Positions 1 through 5,954 of a DNA stretch of 8,257 nt are shown piece by piece. Numbering within the stretch: the stretch's first letter is position 1; every line of letters starts with the position of its first letter. The translations under genes and the position numbers were made by a program. This DNA comes from Actinomycetota bacterium (GTDB lineage: Bacteria > Actinomycetota > Thermoleophilia > Gaiellales > Gaiellaceae), in NCBI GenBank assembly GCA_005884155.1, contig VAXD01000130.1, forward strand, positions 532 through 8,788, given 5' to 3'. The notes beneath the pieces were generated by a model. The model was not told the DNA's origin. It searched no databases and saw nothing but the letters and a program-made list of their open reading frames with translations.

Positions 1-518
1 TCACGCACTCGCTGATCTACGGCCTCGTCATCGGCGTGCTGATCTGGAAGATCTTCGACAGCAAGCTCTGGGGCGTCAGCTTCGTGATCGGCCAGTTCGC
101 GCACGCGCTGACGGACACGGGCGACACGGTCGGGACGATGCTGCTCTTCCCGTGGACGTACCACTTTCACCTCGGCGCCTGGGCCTACGCCGGCCAGACC
201 GGGCGCCTGACCGACGCCGCCGCCTACTTCAGCGGCCTCGGCTGCATCTGGGATGCGGTCTGGATCGTCTACGGGTTCTTCGCCTGGCGCGTCGTCACCG
301 GCAAATACTTCGACGCCTACATCTACCGCGCCGACGCGTTCTGGCCCTGGCTCAACCGCTGGGTGCCGCGCGGCGCGCTGCTCGCGCTCTACCGCGCGGC
401 GTTCTTCTACGGCACCTCGCGCTGGATCGCGTGGACGATCTGGGCGCACGTGATCCATCACTACCCGTACGACCTCAGCTGGGGCGGCCCGCACTGGGTA
501 AACGCTGCCCATCCCTGA
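1..518 (+). CDS. YdjM/DUF457-like membrane-bound metal-dependent hydrolase, partial (5' end outside window)
   Basis: The open frame runs from the window edge (first full codon at 3) to TGA at 516-518, so the N-terminus is missing. The first residues read THSL, preceded by a codon ending in TC. This fits the end of the HRGxTHS signature of the YdjM family (LexA-regulated inner-membrane protein in E. coli, predicted metal-dependent hydrolase). About 35 residues later, HALTDTGDTVGTMLLFPW matches the family's second His/Asp motif followed by a membrane helix ending in a Pro-Trp pair. Hydrophobic segments lie around GLVIGVLIW, GVSFVIGQF and TVGTMLLFPW. The rest is rich in Trp, Tyr and His, with a terminal VIHHYPYDLSWGG stretch. 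Substrate and reaction are not known for the family, so membrane location and metal binding are inferred. The next gene starts 26 bp downstream on the same strand, so co-transcription is possible. ATG 36 is internal, not the true start. Confidence 0.62.
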   Translation, partial: THSLIYGLVIGVLIWKIFDSKLWGVSFVIGQFAHALTDTGDTVGTMLLFPWTYHFHLGAWAYAGQTGRLTDAAAYFSGLGCIWDAVWIVYGFFAWRVVTGKYFDAYIYRADAFWPWLNRWVPRGALLALYRAAFFYGTSRWIAWTIWAHVIHHYPYDLSWGGPHWVNAAHP

Positions 519-544
519 CGCGTTTTCTGTGCAACCATCCGATT

Positions 545-1540
545 ATGCGCCGGCGCTTGCTCGTCGCTGTGTCGATGTTTGCGGCCCTCGCCCTCCCGCA
601 CGCGGCGCTCGCTGGCGGGATCGCCGAGGTACGGAATGGAGCTGGGCAACTGCTCGCCAGCGGCGGCCCGGGTACGTTCGCGAGTGCCTACGACGCCGGC
701 TGGACGTTGCGCTACGACTCGGCGAGCCGCAGCGCGCGCGGCGTCGAGCTGCGCGGCGTCTCGGTCGCCGGCGGCTACGTCTACGCCGAGCGGATCTTCG
801 TCCCGGCCGACGGCCTGCGTGGCGCGCGGATCCAGGGCCTGCAGGTGCGCGGACACAGGGTCACCGCCCGTCCCAACGCGCTCGTTCCACTCGGGCCGGG
901 AAGCTACCTCGTCGTCCTCCAGGAGGCCGTCGTGCCGGGCGAGGGGAGCGGTGTGGTCGGCCTGCGCATCGTCTCCGGCGACTCGACGCTCGGGCTCGAC
1001 CCGGGGACGCAGCTCCTGATCGGGCTGGCGCGGGCGGTGCAGCCAACGGTCACGCAAGGCCACCAGGAGCGCCTGGCCTGGGTGGCGCTCGGGGTCTCCG
1101 GCCACGGCGCCGACACGGGCGAGCAGGGCGCGTTCCCGGAGCTTCTCGCCGTACCGAGCTCAGGCCCGAGAGGCGTGCGCGCGGTGGCGATCGCCGAGCG
1201 CTACCTTGGCGTCCCGTACCGCTGGGGCGGGGCCGACCCGATCACCGGCTTCGACTGCTCGGGCCTGGCGATGTTCGTCTACGCCCAGCTCGGCATCAGC
1301 CTCACGCACTACACGGGCGCACAGTGGTTCGAAGGCGCCCGCGTGCCGCCGTCGGAGCTGGAGCCGGGCGACCTCGTCTTTTTCGAGCCGAGTGCGCGCG
1401 GGCCGCAGCACGAGGGGATTTACATCGGCGACGGCCAGTTCATCCAGGCCCCGCACACGGGCGACGTCGTGAAGATCTCGTCGCTCGACGACCCGTCGTA
1501 TCGCTTCGCCTACGTCGGCGCCGTGCGCCCCTGGCAGTGA
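545..1540 (+). CDS. Secreted NlpC/P60 family cell-wall peptidase
   Basis: A 331-aa protein predicted to cleave peptide stems of peptidoglycan outside the membrane. The ATG at 545 was chosen because it is followed at once by a signal peptide: MRRR, a hydrophobic core to about residue 18, and an ALA cleavage site at 21-23. The frame is open upstream to 152 but that part overlaps the previous gene and gives an Arg-rich product. Residues 24 to about 205 are a domain I do not recognise, Gly/Val-rich and probably beta-structured. Residues about 210-331 are the NlpC/P60 domain: AIAERYLGVPYRWGG, then catalytic Cys238 in FDCSGL, His289 in QHEGIYIGDG and third-position His304 in QAPHTG. All three triad positions are present. 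The middle motif reads HEGIYIG where HVGIYIG is more usual. No Shine-Dalgarno sequence is visible before ATG 545. The gene ends 10 bp from the convergent operon. Confidence 0.9.
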   Translation: MRRRLLVAVSMFAALALPHAALAGGIAEVRNGAGQLLASGGPGTFASAYDAGWTLRYDSASRSARGVELRGVSVAGGYVYAERIFVPADGLRGARIQGLQVRGHRVTARPNALVPLGPGSYLVVLQEAVVPGEGSGVVGLRIVSGDSTLGLDPGTQLLIGLARAVQPTVTQGHQERLAWVALGVSGHGADTGEQGAFPELLAVPSSGPRGVRAVAIAERYLGVPYRWGGADPITGFDCSGLAMFVYAQLGISLTHYTGAQWFEGARVPPSELEPGDLVFFEPSARGPQHEGIYIGDGQFIQAPHTGDVVKISSLDDPSYRFAYVGAVRPWQ

Positions 1541-1550
1541 GCCGAGCCGG

Positions 1551-3605
1551 CTAGCTGGCCGGGCCTGGGGAGTGCCCCGGAGCTCCGGTCCAGGCCGGGC
1601 TCCGAGGCACTTCGGGTGGGAGGGCGCGCTTCGGGCTCTTGCCGACGAACGCGAAGCCGCTGAACATGAGGGCGATCCCCACGAGCTGGCCCGCGTAGAC
1701 GAGCGAGTAGGAGTCGGCGCGCGAGAGGCCGGTCGCGAGGGCGACCACGAGGGCGCCGGCGCCGATCCAGACGTTGGGCCGGACGCGGCGGCGGCGGGCG
1801 ATCGAGTAGAGCGAACCGCCGACGAGGAAGAGCGTCCCGAACGAGTTCAGCGCGATCGCCCAGAGGAACGCGTGGCCTGCCAGGGCCGAGTTCGCGGGCG
1901 GGCGCCCGTGCGCCGTCGCCGCAAGCGCCGCTCCACTCACGGGCGAGAGCGCCACGGAGACCGCCGCCGCCGCGGTGGCGACGAGCATCCCGCCGAGCAG
2001 GAGGTCGCGTCCGCGTCGGGGCAGGAGAAGCCACGCCGAGCCGCTGCCGAGATAGGCGACCGTGAGCACGCCGCCCGTCAGGTAGTAGGCGCGGAAGAGC
2101 CCGGACGTCCAGCCCGCCCGCTGCGCCGCGGCCTCGCAGGCAGCGGCTATCCCGAACAGCACGAAACCGGCGGCCCAGAGCGCCTTCTCGCCGGACGGCC
2201 GTCTCCGGAAGGAGCGTAGGAGCAGCACCGCGAATGCGCCCGCGACCAGTGCCGCGCAGAGCGGGAGCAGCGAGTCGAGCACAGCCGGGACGCGTGCCTG
2301 GGGGCGCGAGCTGATCGCAGTCGTAGACCCTCCGGCGGGCACGACCTGCAGGTAGGCGAAGTCGCGGCCGCCGAACATGCCCTCGTGAGTCGCGACGAAC
2401 GAGTAGCGCCCGGGTTGGAGCGGCCGAGCTGGTGAGAGCGCGAGCTGCTGCGGCGTCGCCCTCCGGACGACCAGCGGCACCGGCTGCTGGTGGGCGAGGT
2501 CGTAGAGCTGGTACGCCCGAGGCGAGTCGACGGCGGCCGCGCGCACCAGGAACGTCCCGAGCTGCGACGCGTGGAGGCGCAGCGCGTCCGCCGGGAACGT
2601 TCCCTGCGGGTCGCTCCAGGTAAAGAGCTTGACCGGCCCGCGCTTCGTCGTGATGAACTGGCCCGTCACGTCCTTCGTCAGCCGCGGCTCGTACGAGTAG
2701 CGCACTTTGCTCCCGCCCACACCCGCGACCGCCGGCACGAACGGGATCGCGACGAGCAGGAGCACGATCGTGCCGGCCGCGACGCTGACCTTCGTCCGGT
2801 AGCTGTCGTGGCTGCGGATGCGGCGCGTGCGGCCTCGCGGCGGCCGTCCTTCGAGCTTCGCGCGCCGCCGCGCGTGGGCGCGATAGAGCAAGGCCGACGA
2901 GACGAGCGCCATCAGCGGCAGCCAGACGAGCTCGACGCCCCAGCCGAGACCGCGCAGCGGCCCGCGGCCATAAGGACTGAACGCGACCGGAATCACGGCC
3001 CAGGTGATCGCAGGCCCCACGAGCAGAAGGATCGACGCCGTGAACGGGAAGCCCGCGAAGAGCCAGCCAACGCCCGGGAAGCCCATCAGCCCCATCGGGA
3101 GTTCGTAGCCGGCGAGGGCGGCCGGGCTGCGGCGGGCGACACGCTTCGGGATCTTTCCCGTGTAGATGCGCGGCGCGGCGGCGATCGTCGCGCGCCCGGC
3201 CGCCCGCTGGCGGGACGTCATGGGCCACACAGCCGCGCCAAAGGCGCCGAACCCCACGAGAACCGCGAGCGCGGCGGGCACGAGCACGAGCGCCTGCCAC
3301 GGCTCGAGCGCAGAGACTGCGGAGGCGAACGAGCGTCCGCCTTCGACGCGATGCGCCTCGACGGCGGCGAAGGCGACTCCGGCCGAGTAGTACACGGCCA
3401 TCCCGGCCGGCACGAGCACGAGCACGAGCCGGGCCCGCCTCGGCTGCCTCGAGGCGCCGAGCAGCTCGAGGGCGCCGAGCGCGAGCCCCATCAGGAGAAG
3501 CATCAGCCCGCCGAGCATGTTCAGCTGCGCGTGCAGGTTCACGATCAGGTCACCGGCCGCACCGCCCCGATCGAGCGCCTCGTTCACGAGCGGCACCGCC
3601 TGCAC
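1551..3605 (-). CDS. 3' part of a split giant HCO-like membrane protein: HCO helices plus uncharacterised multi-TM C-terminal half
   Basis: Read alone it is 684 aa from a GTG at 3605, but homology continues upstream of the GTG in the same frame (GTLQGP just before it). It is best read as the continuation of the frame in 3550-4794. Residues 1-128 hold a heme-copper-oxidase helix IX-XII module: GDLIVNLHAQLNMLGG (His25, Gln27) aligns with VVAHAHLALLG of the CcoN in this window, followed by TMs near 60-81 and 104-128. After a basic loop come GYELPMGLMGFPGVGW and TMs near 180-208, 222-242 and 273-296. Next is an extracytoplasmic region (about 297-440), probably beta-rich, ending with RYSFVATHEGMFGGRDFAYL. 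The C-terminus has about seven TMs (442-464, 473-492, 504-528, 534-556, 576-599, 611-628, 633-654) and a Pro-rich tail. I do not recognise the domains after residue 128. There is an AAGG three bases before the GTG, poorly spaced, so independent initiation is doubtful but possible. Confidence 0.75.
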   Translation of the reverse strand: MQAVPLVNEALDRGGAAGDLIVNLHAQLNMLGGLMLLLMGLALGALELLGASRQPRRARLVLVLVPAGMAVYYSAGVAFAAVEAHRVEGGRSFASAVSALEPWQALVLVPAALAVLVGFGAFGAAVWPMTSRQRAAGRATIAAAPRIYTGKIPKRVARRSPAALAGYELPMGLMGFPGVGWLFAGFPFTASILLLVGPAITWAVIPVAFSPYGRGPLRGLGWGVELVWLPLMALVSSALLYRAHARRRAKLEGRPPRGRTRRIRSHDSYRTKVSVAAGTIVLLLVAIPFVPAVAGVGGSKVRYSYEPRLTKDVTGQFITTKRGPVKLFTWSDPQGTFPADALRLHASQLGTFLVRAAAVDSPRAYQLYDLAHQQPVPLVVRRATPQQLALSPARPLQPGRYSFVATHEGMFGGRDFAYLQVVPAGGSTTAISSRPQARVPAVLDSLLPLCAALVAGAFAVLLLRSFRRRPSGEKALWAAGFVLFGIAAACEAAAQRAGWTSGLFRAYYLTGGVLTVAYLGSGSAWLLLPRRGRDLLLGGMLVATAAAAVSVALSPVSGAALAATAHGRPPANSALAGHAFLWAIALNSFGTLFLVGGSLYSIARRRRVRPNVWIGAGALVVALATGLSRADSYSLVYAGQLVGIALMFSGFAFVGKSPKRALPPEVPRSPAWTGAPGHSPGPAS
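1562..1596. other. Inverted repeat at the convergent gene ends
   Basis: GGCCTGG (1562-1568) pairs with CCAGGCC (1590-1596), and the enclosed CCGGAGCTCCGG (1577-1588) is a perfect 12-bp palindrome. The element lies in the last codons of the minus-strand gene, just before its stop and about 20 bp past the end of the NlpC/P60 gene. For the + strand gene it could act as a hairpin at the transcript end, but no U-run follows. For the minus-strand gene it lies inside coding sequence. A role in termination is speculative. Confidence 0.3.
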
Positions 3606-4794
3606 CGGGCCTTGCAGCGTGCCGACCGCCAGCCGCGCAGCCCGCGAGCACGAACGGCCGCAGCCGTGAGCGCGAGCGCCACACCGACCGCACCGCGACG
3701 GTCAGCAGCAGCCAGAAGGCCGCGAACATCGCGATCCCCGACCCCATGATCAGGTACGGGTGCAGCGTCGTCGCTTCCTCGGCCGCCTCCGGCGTCAGGC
3801 CGTGATGGACGACGAGCGATCCTTCGTGGAAACCGAGGTAGAGCGTCGAGAAGTAGAAGGCGAGCGAGCCGCCAAGCAGGGCGAAGAAACAGATGTCGAC
3901 GAGGCGGCGGGATGGCTCGACACCGCCGAGCCGGCGCACGAACGCGAACAGCGAGCCCGCGACCAGCATCGCGAGCCCCGTCACGAGGTTGATGTGCGCG
4001 TGACTGATCGGGTCGATCCACTCGCCGGCGTGACCGGCCTTGTAGAGCCAGTCGGCGTTCGCCGGCTGCACCTGGATCACGCCCTGCACCGTCCCGACGG
4101 TCAGCGCCGCTGCGCCGGTCGCAAAGAACTTCCAGAGGTGCCACTGCGGCTTCGGCACGCGCACGAGCCGCGACTCGAAGATCGTCACCATCACGTTCGT
4201 CGCGAAGCACCAGTAGCCGAGGCCCATCACGCCGGCCCCCATCCCGGTCGGCACCTTGTACCACTGGCCCATGTGCGCCTTGGCCGCCGGGTACGTCCAG
4301 CCGTGCTCGATCAGCGGGCCCATCGCGATTCCGTTGCCGATCAGCGAGACGTAGAAGACGGCCAGGCCGATGACGGTGAACCAGAACGCGCATTGCGCCA
4401 GACCTTCGCTGGCGAGCGGCCGCTGGACGATCCTGGGGAGAGCCAGCCAGCAGAGGCCGGTCGCGAGCAGCGTTCCGCCGCCCACGATCATCACGTGTGT
4501 GTTGGAGAGGTCGCGGACAAGGTGGCCCGCGTAGCCCGTGCGGGCCAGGTACTCGGAGATCCACGGCAGGTTCTTCAGGACCATGTGCACGGACCCGAGG
4601 ACGAGGAAGAGCGCACCGCCGATGAAGTACTTGGCCGTCTTCGGGTCGTGGCGGTGGAGCTCCTCGTCCGGATACGGCTCCTCGCGGACGGGTGCCGCCT
4701 TCCCGGGAATGAACTTGCAGATCGCCGCGACCACGACCGCGAAGAACGCGACGTACGTCAGGAACTGCAGCGAAGAGAGGTGCTTGACCCACAT
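3550..4794 (-). CDS. 5' part of a split heme-copper-oxidase subunit I-like membrane protein with changed ligand residues
   Basis: Residues 1-384 make sense as a membrane protein; after that the frame gives an Arg/Gly/Ala-rich tail typical of an out-of-frame GC-rich read, while the true continuation lies in the frame of 1551-3605. TM1 (about 8-28) is followed by a charged loop (PDEELHRHD). Then come helices in 4-TM modules: 57-74 and THVMIVGGGTLLATG (His100), 134-153, 183-206, 223-242, SHAHINLVTG (His265, His267), 299-320 and 346-368. By position, His100 corresponds to the low-spin heme ligand of helix II and His265/267 to helix VI. GFHEGS (His323, Glu324) corresponds to helix VII, where oxidases have His-His. 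It is therefore an HCO superfamily member, but oxidase activity is not assured; it could be a NO-reductase-like or non-catalytic paralog. No c-type heme motif is present. The start ATG lies 12 nt after the previous stop, with only a weak ribosome site. Confidence 0.72.
   Translation of the reverse strand: MWVKHLSSLQFLTYVAFFAVVVAAICKFIPGKAAPVREEPYPDEELHRHDPKTAKYFIGGALFLVLGSVHMVLKNLPWISEYLARTGYAGHLVRDLSNTHVMIVGGGTLLATGLCWLALPRIVQRPLASEGLAQCAFWFTVIGLAVFYVSLIGNGIAMGPLIEHGWTYPAAKAHMGQWYKVPTGMGAGVMGLGYWCFATNVMVTIFESRLVRVPKPQWHLWKFFATGAAALTVGTVQGVIQVQPANADWLYKAGHAGEWIDPISHAHINLVTGLAMLVAGSLFAFVRRLGGVEPSRRLVDICFFALLGGSLAFYFSTLYLGFHEGSLVVHHGLTPEAAEEATTLHPYLIMGSGIAMFAAFWLLLTVAVRSVWRSRSRLRPFVLAGCAAGGRHAARPGAGGAARERGARSGRCGR
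3641..3643 (-). other. Probable single-base frameshift site (GGG run on coding strand)
   Basis: Upstream of this run the minus strand codes RPFVLA in the 4794 frame. Downstream, the frame of 1551-3605 codes RLAVGTLQGPVQAV, the conserved start of an HCO helix IX. Removing one G from the GGG gives RPFVLAAARLAVGTLQG, one uninterrupted helix, and a single protein of 384 + 696 = 1080 aa. The exact base cannot be fixed: an indel anywhere within roughly 3625-3650 would do. It may be a homopolymer error, a real mutation or, less likely, recoding; I see no classic bacterial slippery motif. Confidence 0.65.
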
Positions 4795-4806
4795 GGGCCT
4801 GCAGCC

Positions 4807-4986
4807 CTAGCGAAGACCAGGCTCGAGGAAGTAGACGATGAGCGTCCAGCCGAGGTAGAGGAGTATCAGGATGCCGAGGATCACCCAGGCGCGGTTCTGC
4901 GCACGACGCGAGTGCCGGACGTCCTCGCCGACGTCGCGGTAGCCGACAAGCGGCCGTGCCGGACGTGCTTTCGGTTCGTCGGCCAT
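4807..4986 (-). CDS. Small single-TM protein of the oxidase operon (unknown function)
   Basis: A 59-aa protein with a charged N-terminal half (MADEPKARPARP, then VGEDVRHSRRAQNR) and one TM helix at about 33-53 (WVILGILILLYLGWTLIVYF), ending EPGLR. By the positive-inside rule the N-terminus is cytoplasmic. It starts at ATG 4986, overlapping the previous gene by one base (TGATG), with AAGGTG five bases upstream (4992-4997); this supports the short form over longer readings of the same frame. Size, topology and place suggest a small structural or assembly subunit, in the way CcoQ/FixQ accompanies cbb3 oxidases, but no CcoQ signature is visible and the assignment is inference from context. Confidence 0.75.
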   Translation of the reverse strand: MADEPKARPARPLVGYRDVGEDVRHSRRAQNRAWVILGILILLYLGWTLIVYFLEPGLR

Positions 4987-5318
4987 CAGAACACCTTCTC
5001 CATGACCCGCGTCGGCTCGGCCGCGATGTTCGAAACGCCCTTCAGCATCCGGTCGAAGGTGTAGCCGCGCTCGAGGAAGGCTTCGAGCTGCTCGGGCGTG
5101 TCCCAGACCGTGTAGCAGTGCACACGCACGACCCCGCCGCCGCCCAGGTCGACGAACGCCTCGAGCTTCTGGCAGCCCGGGTACTCCTGCACGTGCGCCT
5201 TCAGCGCTTGCATCGATGCGTACACGTCCTCCCACTGGTCGGCCGGGATCTCGGCGAACGTCGCGCTCGCCCACGCGACGTAGGGCAGCGCAGAGGGAAC
5301 ACCTGGCGCCGCTTCCAT
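4986..5318 (-). CDS. Small soluble protein, probable ABM/dimeric alpha-beta barrel fold
   Basis: A 110-aa protein without signal peptide or TM segment. The pattern is a strand (YVAWASATFAEI, 13-24), a long helix (about 27-46: WEDVYASMQALKAHVQEYPG), a strand pair (KLEAFVDLGG and GVVRVHCYTVWDT), a helix (PEQLEAFLERGYTFDRML) and a final strand near RVMEKVF. The order strand-helix-strand-strand-helix-strand and the phrases EYPGCQ and VWDTPEQLEAFLER are typical of antibiotic-biosynthesis-monooxygenase-like (ABM/Dabb) ferredoxin-like barrels. Such proteins form dimers and include heme-binding IsdG-type enzymes. A role in heme handling for the oxidase is an attractive guess, not shown. ATG 5318 overlaps the previous stop by one base (TGATG); the frame is open upstream but that part overlaps the previous gene. 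The stop likewise overlaps the next start. Confidence 0.75.
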   Translation of the reverse strand: MEAAPGVPSALPYVAWASATFAEIPADQWEDVYASMQALKAHVQEYPGCQKLEAFVDLGGGGVVRVHCYTVWDTPEQLEAFLERGYTFDRMLKGVSNIAAEPTRVMEKVF

Positions 5319-5665
5319 CAGAACAGTTGCCCCCACACGAGATGCCCAACGATGAGGGCCACCGCCCAACCGACGAGGACGACAACCAGGATCAGGAAGA
5401 AGAACGTCGCCGGGCCGGCGAGCTCCGTGGTGTAGCCGCCGAAGCTGTCCACGGGGTAGAGCGCCTTCTTCTGCCGGGTCGAGCGATACTGCCGGACCCA
5501 GAGCAGGATCGCCGCGGTCAGCGCAATTGCAAAGCCCCAGAGCCAGGCGAGATCGAGCCAGCGGACTTGCCAAGTGGCCGCGCGGTAGTACGTCTGGTCG
5601 TGGCCTTGTAGGTAGTGGACGATCTGCTGCGCTTTCTGCGGCGAGTCGCCGCTAGGCATCCCCAT
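5318..5665 (-). CDS. Two-TM membrane protein of the oxidase operon (unknown function)
   Basis: A 115-aa protein I do not recognise. It has a polar N-terminus (MGMPSGDSPQKAQQIVHYLQGHDQTYY), a TM at about 36-57 (Trp-rich start), a basic loop (RQYRSTRQKK) with YPVDSFGGYTTELAGP, and a second TM at about 84-109. The basic loop suggests that the loop is cytoplasmic and both ends are outside. The start at ATG 5665 is supported by GAGGAG seven bases upstream (5673-5678), which lies inside the previous gene; the ATG two codons later is too far away. It overlaps the preceding gene by 14 nt and the next by 1 nt. Position between a CcoS-like gene and an ABM-like gene suggests an accessory oxidase subunit. 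Confidence 0.75.
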   Translation of the reverse strand: MGMPSGDSPQKAQQIVHYLQGHDQTYYRAATWQVRWLDLAWLWGFAIALTAAILLWVRQYRSTRQKKALYPVDSFGGYTTELAGPATFFFLILVVVLVGWAVALIVGHLVWGQLF

Positions 5666-5954
5666 GGGCCCACTCCTCTTCGTCGAGCGCCCACTCGGGC
5701 GTGTAGTAGTCCTCTTCGTCCAGGAGCAGCGGGATGCTGCCCTGGCGGTCGAGCTCCTGGAAGTGGCCTGCCTTCCACGCCGCCAGGAACGCGACGAAGG
5801 CGAGACCGCCGAAGATGAAGAAGGTGTCCATCATCCAGTCGGCCATCACCCAGCGCGACTGCTTCGTCTCCGGCTGGTCGTGCGCGAGCGCGACGACGGG
5901 CCACGTGAGCACGCAAGCGCTCCAGAAGACCACCGCGAGGACAAGCCGTCTCAT
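5652..5954 (-). CDS. CcoS-like small membrane protein (cbb3 oxidase maturation)
   Basis: A 100-aa protein. Residues 3-24 form a signal-like or first TM segment ending ALA; a second TM spans about 41-60. It is followed directly by AWKAGHFQELDRQG and an acidic stretch (LLLDEEDYYTPEW, then DEEEW). CcoS proteins have one TM followed by a short motif of the type RSGQFDDLE...ILFDD, and the spacing and acidity here match that plan (GHFQELD...LLLDEED). CcoS is needed for cofactor insertion into CcoN in Rhodobacter and relatives. Differences are the extra N-terminal hydrophobic segment and the longer acidic tail, so it may instead be a structural subunit specific to this operon type. Its ATG overlaps the ccoO-like stop (ATGA), indicating translational coupling. 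Confidence 0.55.
   Translation of the reverse strand: MRRLVLAVVFWSACVLTWPVVALAHDQPETKQSRWVMADWMMDTFFIFGGLAFVAFLAAWKAGHFQELDRQGSIPLLLDEEDYYTPEWALDEEEWAHGDA
5673..5678 (-). promoter_or_regulatory. Ribosome binding site GAGGAG for the two-TM gene
   Basis: GAGGAG on the minus strand, seven bases before ATG 5665. It is the clearest Shine-Dalgarno sequence in the operon and decides the start of that gene. It sits inside the coding region of the overlapping upstream gene, within its Glu-Glu-Trp codons. Confidence 0.65.

Noticed and set aside
152..544. In-frame upstream extension of the NlpC/P60 gene
   Set aside because: It overlaps the YdjM-like gene in another frame and gives an Arg/Leu-rich sequence; ATG 545 begins a clean signal peptide.
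1510..3300. Second minus-strand frame of 596 aa
   Set aside because: Arg-rich out-of-frame reading of the giant gene; the other frame shows TM helices and conserved HCO motifs.
3411..3429. CACGAG hexamer tandem repeat (three copies)
   Set aside because: It encodes a Leu-Val run in a TM helix; explained by codon bias and helix composition.
2490..3749. Long + strand open frame opposite the giant gene
   Set aside because: Product is Arg/Glu/Ala/His-rich low-complexity sequence typical of the antisense frame of a GC-rich membrane gene.
3760..5064. Long + strand open frame opposite the HCO-like and small genes
   Set aside because: Antisense shadow: rich in Arg, Glu and His, no domain, and it crosses four gene boundaries of the opposite strand.
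4807..5573. Longer starts for the 59-aa and ABM-like genes
   Set aside because: The extended N-termini overlap upstream genes and look out of frame; one-base stop-start overlaps, plus a ribosome site for the 59-aa gene, favour the short forms.
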